22,206 nucleotides of DNA from Gammaproteobacteria bacterium RIFCSPHIGHO2_12_FULL_38_11 (GCA_001801515.1 MGXX01000048.1:1-22206); one strand, 5' to 3'; counted from the stretch's first letter, positions 1-7,700 are shown. Made by a program: numbers and translations. Notes: generated by a model not told the origin, from the letters alone.

Positions 1-170
1 ATCACCGAAACGCACCCGAAAAAATCTCACGACAAGCAATATAATCATCACCGAAACGCACCCGAAAAAATCTCACGACAAGCAATATAATCATCACCGA
101 AACGCACCCGAAAAAATCTCGCGACAAGCAATATAATCATCACCGAAACGCACCCGGAAGGGTGCGTGCG
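1..170 (+). repeat. Tandem array of 46-bp repeat units plus one partial long-form unit
   Basis: Three head-to-tail 46-bp units lie at 1-46, 47-92 and 93-138, each starting ATCACCGAAACGCACCCG and ending GACAAGCAATATAATC. The first two are identical; the third has TCTCGCG where they have TCTCACG. A fourth copy at 139-170 follows a different version: after CGCACCCGG it continues AAGGGTGCGTGCG, forming the palindrome CGCACCC-GGAA-GGGTGCG, then leaves the family. The array may extend beyond the left edge. There are no unique spacers, so this is not CRISPR. Related copies lie at 3298-3375 (direct) and 3506-3552 (inverted). This looks like a dispersed palindromic intergenic element of REP or MITE type; no transposase accompanies it. 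Confidence 0.9.
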
Positions 171-209
171 ATCCTCGTAGTAAGTGGTTTTTTGCGAGGA
201 ACCGCACGC
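164..209. terminator. GC-rich hairpin downstream of the aminotransferase gene
   Basis: GCGTGCG-AT-CCTCG (164-177) can pair with CGAGG-AAC-CGCACGC (195-209), giving two stem blocks of 5 and 7 bp with a small internal loop and a 17-nt apical loop. It begins 26 nt beyond the stop of the minus-strand aminotransferase gene, where a transcript end would be expected. There is no T-tract after the stem on the minus strand, so intrinsic termination is uncertain. It may instead protect the 3' end or be part of the adjacent repeat element. Confidence 0.4.
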
Positions 210-234
210 TGCTATCCTTACACTGAGGTGGATT

Positions 235-1074
235 TTATATGATATTATTTTTATAGAAATCACTTATTTTTTTGAAAAATATGAAATTATCAACTGAAAA
301 TTTCTTTTCATTAATTTGTGATATTGGTTGAATTCCGATTAATGAGTTTGTCTGAAATACTTCGTCCGCATTCATTGCGTCATTAACTGAAACGCTTTTT
401 TCAATAAGTTTAATATTATTTTTATGACACAATACAATAATGTGATTCCTAATGATGCCGGGTAAAATTCCGTTTTCAGCAGAAGGTGTTATCACTATGT
501 TATCTTTTACAAAGAAAATATTGGCAGTACTGCATTCTGTAATAAATCCATTGGTATTTAGCATGATTCCTTCATCAAAACCATTTGAGTGTGCTTCATT
601 GCGCGCAAGTATTGGTTCAAAGTAATTTAATGTTTTTAATTTTGTAATGGGTGAATACTGGTTACGTATTATGCTTGTGATAAATGCACGTGAGTATTGA
701 TCACTCACAGGTTGATGATAAGGCGCTGCAGTAATCAATAATGTTGGCGTTGGTTTTTCAGGAAAGTTGATGCCTCGTAATCCTATTCCACGAGTTAAAG
801 TAATTCTCATTGAGGCGATGCTGTGGTTTAGTTCATTCTCTTTAATGAGCTCCAAGCACATCGCTTTAAGCGCATCGGCATTGTAATGAAAAGGTATGAA
901 TAAAGTTGTAGCAGAATATTTTAATCTTTCATAATGCGCGTTAAAAAATTCTATATGTCCATTTTGTACTTTTAAGGTTTCAAAAACACCATCGCTGAGT
1001 AAAAATCCCCTATCCTTAATGTGGATATAAGCTTTCTCTTCTGAGATAATGTGATCATTTATTAACACGTACAT
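235..1074 (-). CDS. Class IV PLP-dependent aminotransferase (D-alanine/branched-chain aminotransferase or aminodeoxychorismate lyase family)
   Basis: The 279-aa cytoplasmic protein has the usual length and order of the fold-type IV PLP family. The N-terminal DRGFLLSDGVFET motif (about 21-33) is typical. The likely PLP-binding lysine is K147 in KLKTLNY, followed by NEAHSNGFDEGIML and the ITECSTANIF motif with E180, which contacts the pyridine nitrogen in this family. The C-terminal GILPGIIR and VFQTNSLIGIQPI segments are also characteristic. Members transaminate D-alanine or branched-chain amino acids, or release 4-aminobenzoate from aminodeoxychorismate; substrate choice cannot be settled from these motifs, so no symbol is given. 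The ATG is not preceded by a clear Shine-Dalgarno sequence. The gene sits alone, divergent from the U-box gene, inside the stretch bracketed by the 78-bp direct repeat. Confidence 0.88.
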   Translation of the reverse strand: MYVLINDHIISEEKAYIHIKDRGFLLSDGVFETLKVQNGHIEFFNAHYERLKYSATTLFIPFHYNADALKAMCLELIKENELNHSIASMRITLTRGIGLRGINFPEKPTPTLLITAAPYHQPVSDQYSRAFITSIIRNQYSPITKLKTLNYFEPILARNEAHSNGFDEGIMLNTNGFITECSTANIFFVKDNIVITPSAENGILPGIIRNHIIVLCHKNNIKLIEKSVSVNDAMNADEVFQTNSLIGIQPISQINEKKFSVDNFIFFKKISDFYKNNII

Positions 1075-1379
1075 AGAATATGGCCAAAATAGACATGATT
1101 TTAGATAAGGTAATGAATTGTATATCAGAATTTTGGTATATTGCTACTACAAAGAGTAGTACGTATGAATATATTATTGAGGATATTCAATTACAAGAAA
1201 GAAATAATATATTTTCTTCGCAAATTTATTATCGCGCTATTGGGTCTAGAACTGTGATGTAGGGTGTCCAAAACGCCCCTAAATCACATGTTTTTTCATT
1301 CCCTGATAAATGGACCCCGGGAATATAGTCTTCTCCCCCAAATCATCGCCTCTATTTTGCATTGTTATTTGTACCCTTA

Positions 1380-1412
1380 TTTAAGGAAGCTTTAATAACA
1401 GATCTGTACAAT
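1380..1412 (+). promoter_or_regulatory. Predicted promoter of the U-box gene with a PmrA-box-like direct repeat
   Basis: TTTAAG (1380-1385), 5 nt, TTTAAT (1391-1396), 10 nt, then a good -10 hexamer TACAAT (1407-1412). The two TTAA cores are 11 bp apart, the period of PmrA boxes, and the second block lies close to the -10, replacing a normal -35. A perfect 10-bp palindrome ACAGATCTGT (1398-1407) fills the spacer. The predicted transcript start near 1419 would leave a leader of about 25-32 nt. The same arrangement with identical spacing precedes the giant gene at 4705-4737. Confidence 0.55.
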
Positions 1413-1413
1413 A

Positions 1414-1442
1414 CCTATTAAAATCGCAACATTATTAATAGG
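1414..1442. promoter_or_regulatory. Inverted repeat overlapping the U-box gene ribosome binding site
   Basis: CCTATTAA (1414-1421) and TTAATAGG (1435-1442) form a perfect 8-bp inverted repeat with a 13-nt centre. The right arm includes the AGG of the likely Shine-Dalgarno (AGGT, 1440-1443). If transcription starts near 1419 as predicted, most of the left arm is not in the RNA, so a DNA operator is more likely than an RNA hairpin. Confidence 0.4.
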
Positions 1443-1444
1443 TA

Positions 1445-3022
1445 ATGACCATGAGCCGTCAAGTAGTTTCTCCAGTTTTGCAGGTAGATGATCTTGAAAC
1501 TGTTTTGCTTAAGATCGCCTTGGAAGATTTCACTTGCTCTGTTACCACAGCCATTTTTTTTGATCCTGTAATGACAGGGTGCGGGCAACACGTTGAACGT
1601 TCAGCGCGTACAAAGCTTAAAGCATGTCCCTGCTGCAATATAACCAACTGTTCATTCAACAATCCTTCCGCTTTTTTTAAAAGAACATTGCAAGCGACCA
1701 TTGATAAATATAATTTACATCATCAAGTTTATTTCGATTTACCTCGCTTTAAACAAGTTGTCGCACAAAACGAACTCAACACCCCAATGGGTGAACGATT
1801 GTTGACTTTATTGCAACACGCATCATCTCATTTAAACAATGGAGAAATCATTCGAACAGAAACACAAACAACCACTCCTGCTTATCTTGAAATTCCTGAA
1901 TATACTATCGTTGAAACCCGCGGGGAATCAGCTATAGAAATCTTAGCTAGTACACCAGCGGGCCGTGATTATCTGCGAAAAACACCCATTGACCAAACAT
2001 CAGGAAAATATTTATTTGGAAGTGCTGAAATAACTGCTCAATCACTGGAAATAAAAGTCAATGGAAAAAGTATTCGCGAGTGGTTATCTATGACTACCGC
2101 GATGGAAAAATTTGAAAAAGAAGCGCTTGAAAGAATTAAAGCAATTGACAATGAAGAGCGCATAATCACAGTACAAAAAGAAAATCTTAGTAATCAATTC
2201 AGGTTATTTTTATCTCGAGGCGCGCAGGGTGTAACAGCAATTGATGATCGCGTGTATTCTGAATTACAACCATTACTAAACGCTGCATTTGATGCAAGAC
2301 TGGATACTGTGAAAGATATTCTCGAAAAAACCCGCCCTGAAAATCGCGGTGCGTTATTATCACCTCCTGCAGACGCAAATTATCCAGAAACAGAAATACA
2401 CCTTGATACTGCATTTAAAGTGGCATTGGCCACGGGTGATGAAGAAATGGCCGCAGAAATAGCACAATATCTTGATCCAACAGAAATTGCACGTCAATTT
2501 AAAAATGTGTTTGGGCCTGATTATGCGGCTTTTCTGAAGCAACAAGAAAAAGAGGCTGAGGCATTATTCGAAGGCCTTGAAGCGGCATTTAACGGTGCAA
2601 CACCAATAGAGGTGCGAAACGCGCTTAATCAGGTGCCTAACACGACCTCTGCATTACAACAAAAAATCACTGAATTTAAAACCAAATTAGAAGATTATGT
2701 TAATAAAACACGTCCGCTGCATAATGACTTTATTCTTGCTAAAGCGTATGAGATTTATGATAAAAATTGTAGTCCGTGGACTGGTAATCAATGTTGTTTA
2801 TTTTCGCAACCGGTCATTGGCCTAATTCAAGAGCGCTATCTTAAAACCTCTAAAAAACGTTCGATGGACATTGCTGAGGGTATTTATAATCGCGCTCAGA
2901 ATATTGACAAACATCTTCCAGCGCGTCGATCTCTTCTTCTTGCGGGTTCTACTACTGATATTCGTTCCGTAGTTGATTTGGGTTCTCCTTGTTGTATTGA
3001 TATACGCGCGCGCACGTGCTAG
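1445..3022 (+). CDS. U-box domain protein with ankyrin-like C-terminal region, putative secreted effector E3 ubiquitin ligase
   Basis: Residues about 22-90 match the U-box/modified RING pattern: EDFTCSVT (28-34), then FFDPVMTGCGQH (38-49), ACPCC (60-64) and a late FNNP (71-74), as in LubX and other U-box E3 ligases that recruit a host E2. C31, C46, H49, C61 and C64 are retained, so it is more RING-like than most U-boxes. Residues about 215-256 are charged and helical. Residues 276-345 contain two ankyrin-like helix pairs (around LNAAFDARLDTVKDIL and DTAFKVALATGDEEM). Residues 426-486 carry an aromatic-rich segment with FILAKAYEIYD and FSQPVIGLIQERYL, which I recall from other Legionellales hypothetical proteins. 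No signal peptide or membrane segment is seen. ATG 1451, with AGGT 8 nt upstream, is a better start than 1445. The last residues are encoded in abnormally GC-rich DNA, so the C-terminus may be altered. Effector status is inference from the domain and promoter. Confidence 0.75.
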   Translation: MTMSRQVVSPVLQVDDLETVLLKIALEDFTCSVTTAIFFDPVMTGCGQHVERSARTKLKACPCCNITNCSFNNPSAFFKRTLQATIDKYNLHHQVYFDLPRFKQVVAQNELNTPMGERLLTLLQHASSHLNNGEIIRTETQTTTPAYLEIPEYTIVETRGESAIEILASTPAGRDYLRKTPIDQTSGKYLFGSAEITAQSLEIKVNGKSIREWLSMTTAMEKFEKEALERIKAIDNEERIITVQKENLSNQFRLFLSRGAQGVTAIDDRVYSELQPLLNAAFDARLDTVKDILEKTRPENRGALLSPPADANYPETEIHLDTAFKVALATGDEEMAAEIAQYLDPTEIARQFKNVFGPDYAAFLKQQEKEAEALFEGLEAAFNGATPIEVRNALNQVPNTTSALQQKITEFKTKLEDYVNKTRPLHNDFILAKAYEIYDKNCSPWTGNQCCLFSQPVIGLIQERYLKTSKKRSMDIAEGIYNRAQNIDKHLPARRSLLLAGSTTDIRSVVDLGSPCCIDIRARTC

Positions 3023-3024
3023 CG

Positions 3025-3049
3025 GGCGTCGGAGGGTTGGGCCGGCGCC
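3025..3049 (+). terminator. GC-rich stem-loop just after the U-box gene stop
   Basis: GGCGTCGG (3025-3032) pairs with CCGGCGCC (3042-3049), an 8-bp stem with one G-U pair and a 9-nt loop, starting 2 nt after the stop codon. There is no T-tract, so it may stall polymerase or protect the 3' end rather than act as a classical terminator. It lies in a short GC-rich patch (about 3001-3060) that contrasts sharply with its surroundings. Confidence 0.4.
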
Positions 3050-3297
3050 ATTCCACCGCTTTACAAAAAATTGTGTCGAGCAAAAACATCAGCTTTGGAA
3101 AACTTATGCGGCCATCGAAATCACATCAACCACGCAGTTGCTCGGTAATGTGAGATAGTGTTGGAGAAACTCGGTGGCATTTTCTGCCGCTAAGGGTGTC
3201 CAACATGATTCGATGTATGCGGTCAAATGTTTATAACCATCACATCAACACCATTATATTTTGGCAGTGGCACATTAATATCGAAAGCAATATGATC

Positions 3298-3375
3298 ATC
3301 ACCGAAACGCACCCGAAAAAATCTCGCGACAAGCAATATAATCATCACCGAAACGCACCCGGAAGGGTGCGTGCG
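3298..3375 (+). repeat. Second direct copy of the 46-bp repeat, identical to 93-170
   Basis: One full 46-bp unit (3298-3343) is followed by a partial long-form unit (3344-3375). The whole 78 bp is identical to 93-170, including the TCTCGCG variant that separates the third unit of the left array from the first two. A degraded tail of a further unit, AAGCAATATGATC, precedes it at 3285-3297. Sequence identity stops abruptly after GTGCG at both copies. Confidence 0.9.
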
Positions 3376-3505
3376 GCCTGCGCGATAAGTCATCCTCCAA
3401 AATACGATTCATACAGTTTTTTATGAAACCTAACATAAAACTTTTTATCGTAATAAAATAGCAGGTTTGGGGGAAATTGCACTACCGTGTTTTTGTATGA
3501 GCCAT

Positions 3506-3552
3506 GCTTGTCGCGAGATTCGCACGCACCCTTCCGGGCGCGTTTCGGTGAT
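3506..3552 (-). repeat. Inverted full-length copy of the palindromic repeat
   Basis: Read on the minus strand this is the long form: ATCACCGAAACGCGCCCGG, then AAGGGTGCGTGCG, then AATCTCGCGACAAGC. It contains both arms of the hairpin CGCGCCC-GGAA-GGGTGCG (one G-U pair) and the right-hand GCGACAAGC end, so it is probably closest to the intact element. The short 46-bp form differs from it by loss of the right hairpin arm. Confidence 0.8.
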
Positions 3553-3588
3553 AAATATATAAAATCAAGGCTGAGCTCAAGCTTATAG

Positions 3589-3795
3589 CTATTCTTTTTC
3601 GGGGGATAGTGATAGCTTAGCGTTTTTATCAACCGCTAATCGTTCTAAAAACTCCGTGTTAATAGATTCCGATTTTGAAACTGCTCTTAATAATTCACAA
3701 AGCGCTGCATTTGCACCCCTATTTAACACCGATTTTCACAGCCATGCTAACCGCCATAACACACGCCAATATTTTGCAACATCTAATCTATAAAA
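3589..3795 (-). pseudogene. Decayed coding fragment, product unknown
   Basis: One minus-strand frame reads YRLDVAKYWRVLWRLAWL, a TGA stop, KSVLNRGANAALCELLRAV and then SKSESINTEFLERLAVDKN up to a TAG at 3589-3591. The stretch after the internal stop has protein-like composition and codon use similar to the neighbouring genes, but there is no start codon or ribosome binding site and upstream stops close the frame. It is best read as the 3' end of a lost gene, possibly another effector; AT-rich noncoding DNA giving a chance frame is the alternative. Confidence 0.3.
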
Positions 3796-4168
3796 TTAAA
3801 AAAACAGCATAAATAAAAGCGTTTTTCCGCGATATCTTATAATGAAAATCTAAAATTAAGGGTGTTAATTGCCGGTTATATTCCAATGATCGTAATTGTG
3901 GTTTTATTGAACCCCATAATTTCTCTATCAAAATACCAAAAAAATTTAGTGACTCTCACATCAATCCAAAAGATTTTACCCAATACCAAGCAAGAATTTA
4001 TATATACTGAAATTGTTTGTTGTAAAATCAATTGGGTGCGGCTGATTTGAATTGCATTAAATTATTCAATGCAACATGTTGATTTTATAATATATTATTA
4101 TTTCTGCAAAATTCATAACATCAACTACACTTATCCTGTACGTAATTAACAAGGATAAGGAGAAAGTT

Positions 4169-4360
4169 ATGTTGATTTTAACCAGACGTATCAGCGAATC
4201 AATTATGATTGGTGACGATGTCAAAATTACAGTGTTAGGTGTAAAAGGTAATCAAGTGCGCTTGGGAATTGATGCACCTAAAGATGTGTCAGTGCATCGC
4301 GAAGAAATTTTCGATCGCATTCGCAATGAAGGTGATAAAGGTAATGCAGCTGAAGAGTAA
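4169..4360 (+). CDS. csrA: Carbon storage regulator CsrA
   Basis: This 63-aa protein is full length for CsrA/RsmA, a dimeric RNA-binding translational regulator that binds GGA motifs in leaders. The N-terminus [17 protein letters not shown] and the VHREEI motif with R44 provide the two halves of the RNA-binding surface, and both are intact. A strong ribosome binding site (AAGGAGAAAGTT) precedes the ATG. In Legionella and Coxiella relatives, CsrA paralogues control the switch between replicative and transmissive states and can repress effector mRNAs. Whether it acts on the flanking effector-like genes is not shown: neither predicted leader has an obvious GGA loop. The upstream 100 bp is extremely AT-rich, so its promoter cannot be placed with confidence. 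Confidence 0.95.
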   Translation: MLILTRRISESIMIGDDVKITVLGVKGNQVRLGIDAPKDVSVHREEIFDRIRNEGDKGNAAEE

Positions 4361-4388
4361 TTGCATTTTTACAAGGATGCTTTATAGT
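4361..4388 (+). promoter_or_regulatory. Predicted sigma-70 promoter of the 94-aa gene
   Basis: TTGCAT (4361-4366) and TATAGT (4383-4388) are separated by 16 nt. The -35 hexamer begins directly after the csrA stop codon, so the downstream gene could be transcribed independently of csrA. Confidence 0.4.
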
Positions 4389-4419
4389 GGCTCAATAATT
4401 ATCAACAAGGATTAAAGCC

Positions 4420-4704
4420 ATGGCTACGACAATCGATGAATTAACGGTTTCATACACGGAAGAAGGGGTTGAAACAGTAAAAGAATTAGATAAGGTTGTT
4501 TTAACAAAAGGGGCTTGGAGCACAATCATTTTTCGCCAACAAGATTGGGACCGTAAAAAAGAATGTTATGGCCCTGATAAATATTCCATTCGACGTTATC
4601 AAAAACGCAATGGCGAATATAAAATGCGCTCCAAATTTGTCATTTCAAGTAAAGATCAAGCGAATAAATTAATTGAAGTGTTAAATAAATGGATGGCCGA
4701 GTAA
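4420..4704 (+). CDS. Conserved hypothetical protein, 94 aa
   Basis: A small soluble protein with no signal peptide or membrane segment. It has an acidic N-terminus (1-25), a central KGAWSTIIFRQQDWDRKKE stretch (30-48), then YGPDKYSIRRYQKRNGEYK (50-68) and a C-terminal helix ending in LIEVLNKWMAE. The alternating polar and aromatic pattern suggests a small beta-sheet domain packed on a C-terminal helix, perhaps nucleic-acid binding given the basic centre. I recall similar small proteins in other gammaproteobacteria but know no assigned function. AAGG lies 10 nt before the ATG. It sits 59 nt after csrA and 67 nt before the giant gene and has its own predicted promoter. Confidence 0.8.
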   Translation: MATTIDELTVSYTEEGVETVKELDKVVLTKGAWSTIIFRQQDWDRKKECYGPDKYSIRRYQKRNGEYKMRSKFVISSKDQANKLIEVLNKWMAE

Positions 4705-4737
4705 TTTAAGTAAAACTTAACAATTATCATCTATAAT
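4705..4737 (+). promoter_or_regulatory. Predicted promoter of the giant gene with a PmrA-box-like direct repeat
   Basis: TTTAAG (4705-4710), 5 nt, CTTAAC (4716-4721), 10 nt, then a consensus -10 TATAAT (4732-4737). There is no separate -35; the two TTAA blocks, 11 bp apart, occupy that region. The spacing equals that of the U-box promoter at 1380-1412. TTAAGT-AAA-ACTTAA (4706-4720) also makes a perfect inverted repeat. The predicted transcript start near 4744 leaves a leader of about 28 nt. Confidence 0.55.
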
Positions 4738-4771
4738 GACTTCAACTTAATGTTCCTGAGTTGGGGTATCT

Positions 4772-7700
4772 GTGCGAATTACGCAATACATCTATAAACG
4801 GTTACAGGAGGAATATCCTGAGCTGTTTATTTCGTCAGAAAAGTCCGAAAAAGCATCGGCCTTGTTTGCTTCATTCCTACCCGCAGCAGCGCTTGGTGAT
4901 GCATCACAAAATCCATGGTGTGAATTCGGTAGGCGTGATATTCCAGCAAAAAGAAAAACAATATTATTTTCATTTAAAGGTCTTGAAAATTTATCTTTTT
5001 CTGAATTAAATAAAATTGATCGACTTGCCTGTTTTTTAAAACGCGCGGGTTTTAAAATATTGCTTTCTGTTGACGATAAACTAGAAGGGTATAATTTACA
5101 GCTATTTGATAGAGAAACAATAAAAAGAGTGCAGTATAAATCAAGACACGAACTTTGCATTATGGCTATGAATCAAGAAAGGCTGATAGCAAATGATATT
5201 TTTTTTATAGACGAAACAAAAAATGAAAGTGACAATGAATACCTCACCTTGTTTAATTTAAAAAGTCTTGAAATAGAAGAAGAGCGTAGTTATACATATT
5301 TGCAGGTAAAAAATCATTTCTCTAGCGACATAAGAACAAACAATAGTGATCTATATATTTTAACGTTAATGGAGAAATACAAAGGTGAATGTAAGTATGA
5401 TGTTGCACTGGCAGATTCTGAAGGGGAAGATGAAAAAGAAAACACACCAATAACATTGCATGATTACATTACTGTGCATAAAAATATTGGAATTTTAAGA
5501 ATAAAGTGTGATGCGAAAGCGATAAGTGATCAAGCTGTATTTCCAGTCTTTGAAAATTTATACGAACTGAGCATTGCGTCCGCATTTCGTTTTAATAAGA
5601 CACATCTTTTTCAGAACAGTTTAAAGTACTTGGAAAAATTAGACTCTGGAAATTATCGTACCGTCCGTTTACTCCAAGAATTAGATGCGTCAGATTGTTT
5701 TTTTGAATTGAGAGAGTTGTCGGTAAAAAAAGAATGTTTGGCGCCAATGGAAGTGCCTTTTACGATAAATGCACCAAAATTAAGCTTTTTACATTTAGGT
5801 ATAAAAGGGTTGGGTGAAACAATTGACCTCCGTCATTTGCCTTTTCTTACTAGACTAGAAATTGAGTATCACGCCATATCACAAAATGAATTGGAAACAC
5901 ATATTACATTTTTAACAGGTGTTAATATTAATTTATTAGAGCTTAGCGTCTCGCGTAAAATTACAACCTTGGAAAAGTTGATGCCGATTATTGAAAATTC
6001 CCCTAATTTACGTCGTTTGGAATTAGATGATATTTTTATTGCTGAAAATGAAATTCAAGCGTTGCTGGAAAAATTCCCCAATTTATTAATGACCATTAAT
6101 TGGAGTAGAAATTTTAAAAGATCAAAAAAACAAATTGAAATTGAGCAGGCAAGATCAATTGACCGTGAATATAATTCACAACAAAATAATACAGTGCAAG
6201 CACCGCAATCTGTAGTGTTTGAAAAAAGTGCATTACCCAAGTCAAAAGAAATACCGGGTGCCGGGCAAGATGATAATTTCGTTTATCAAGCGCAAAGCAC
6301 CTTGCAATTAGATTTCGATACGCAGCATAACCCTGATATAACGCATATTATGCGGCCTGCTTGTAAACATATAACACAAAATTTTCCGACTCATTTTCAC
6401 TATACGCGTGATTTTGTTTTTCGATTGACAGAAGATTTAGAGATTGAAGAAATTAAATCTAATATTGAAATAATGTATGAATTACCATCGAATGTGATAA
6501 AAACGAAACTTGATTTATATGAGTTTAATGACAGTATTAATATAAAAGCAAATGAAAAAATTAAATTAAAATCACTTTCAGCCCATGATAATTTAATTGA
6601 ATTAAGTATTAACGGAAAGCTATTGAAAACAAATGAAATTAAAATTACACGTGATAATTTGGGTTTTTATGAAGTTACTTTTTTGACTGATGTAAAAGGG
6701 CAGCTGGCTTATCAGCACGATGTCAGTCAGGCTTCATTAAATAAGTTGGAAAAATTACCCGAAAGGTTGCAGGCATATATTGACAATATTAAGTGCTTTC
6801 ATTCAAGTGGTGTTGAATCATTATCGGGTGTTTTGATAACACGAAAAAGAAAATTAATGGCGATGTATCATCAACGCAAGGCGGCGTGTAGACATCGTGC
6901 GCCTGTATTACTTAATTTATTTTCAGAACTAAAAAAAGACTTTCCTGAAGAATATAAAAATATTCAAATACGTGGTGCTCAAAGAGGTGGTATACACATT
7001 AATGTTGAAATCTCAACTGATGCTGGAATAACCTGGCATGAAGAAGATTTGGGTGGATTTAAATCTAAAACAGAATATACATCAACTATTTTGCCGCCCA
7101 TTCCCTTTTCTGCTAAAACAGCACTACCGCATTATTCTTTTTCTGAAATGCTAAATCGCATTAACAATGAACTTGGCAAGAATACGTTTCTTTGCTTAAA
7201 AGAATCGGCAGATAGGCATCGTTGTCTGTTACAAATCAAAAAGGCCTGTCCGCACCGTCCAGTTTTTTATGTCGATTCTCCGAGGGATCTTAAAACATTA
7301 GAAGCGGGGCTTCGGTTGAATGAAGAGCGGACAGCGTGCAGGATAACACTTGCGGGTAATTTAATGGATTTTTTAATTGAACATAAAGCGGAAAATCCTC
7401 TTATTGTTATTAATTGGGAAAATTTTACATCCTTGGAAATTCTAAAAGTTAATTCAATTATTACTGGAGAAAAAAGGAGAATAGGTATCCTGGATATTCC
7501 ATTTAATGTGAGTATTATTGGATTGCATAGTAAAAATGAGAAATTAGTCGATTTATTGTGTGATACATCATTTCTATCGCGCCATATCAGCGGGGGTGTT
7601 CATGATTTTACAGACATAACGATACCTGTCATTCCTGCTATAGAAGCAGCACGCGCTAGTAAAAAAGTATTGCAGATTAATTTACATTTTTCTCCGCGTT

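Larger units (their letters stand above)
1075..1444. other. Intergenic region between two divergent genes
   Basis: These 370 bp separate the divergent aminotransferase and U-box genes. They hold a small dyad TACTAC-AAAGA-GTAGTA (1145-1161) that could be an operator for the aminotransferase gene, and an imperfectly supported stem ATTCCC (1298-1303) / GGGAAT (1319-1324). The right end contains the U-box promoter and an inverted repeat over its ribosome binding site, listed separately. A 60-codon open frame at 1080-1262 has no ribosome binding site and no recognisable product. Confidence 0.5.
3023..4168. other. Gene-poor accessory interval with repeats and decayed coding sequence
   Basis: This 1.15-kb stretch between the U-box gene and csrA has no convincing intact gene. 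It contains a GC-rich patch with a hairpin, about 200 bp of mixed composition with no frame I recognise, the direct repeat copy at 3298-3375, an inverted copy at 3506-3552, and a minus-strand coding remnant at 3589-3795. The remainder before csrA is very AT-rich and includes a small dyad TTGCATT (4052-4058) / AATGCAA (4068-4074). It looks like a site of insertion and decay. Confidence 0.6.

Noticed and set aside
1..170. Regularly spaced repeats resembling a CRISPR array
   Set aside because: The 46-bp units abut head to tail with no unique spacers, and no cas gene is present.
1080..1262. 60-codon open frame on the plus strand
   Set aside because: No ribosome binding site, its start lies only 6 nt from the start of the opposite-strand gene, and the product is not recognisable.
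1261..3203. 11-bp direct repeat AGGGTGTCCAA at 1261-1271 and 3193-3203 around the U-box gene, as possible element ends
   Set aside because: A match of this length within 2 kb is expected by chance, there is no terminal inverted repeat and no transposase.
3196..3426. 76-codon open frame on the plus strand
   Set aside because: Its middle is a translation of the 46-bp repeat; no ribosome binding site or family resemblance.
3390..3632. 80-codon minus-strand frame running through the inverted repeat
   Set aside because: A third of it is repeat sequence. The C-terminal half (LLFYYDKKFYVRFHKKLYE) could be a gene remnant, but nothing else supports it.
3862..4050. 62-codon open frame with a GTG start
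   Set aside because: In very AT-rich DNA with no supporting motif; hydrophobic start is what chance AT-rich frames give.
4792..5160. 122-codon minus-strand frame inside the giant gene
   Set aside because: Antisense shadow of a long coding region with clear domains on the plus strand.
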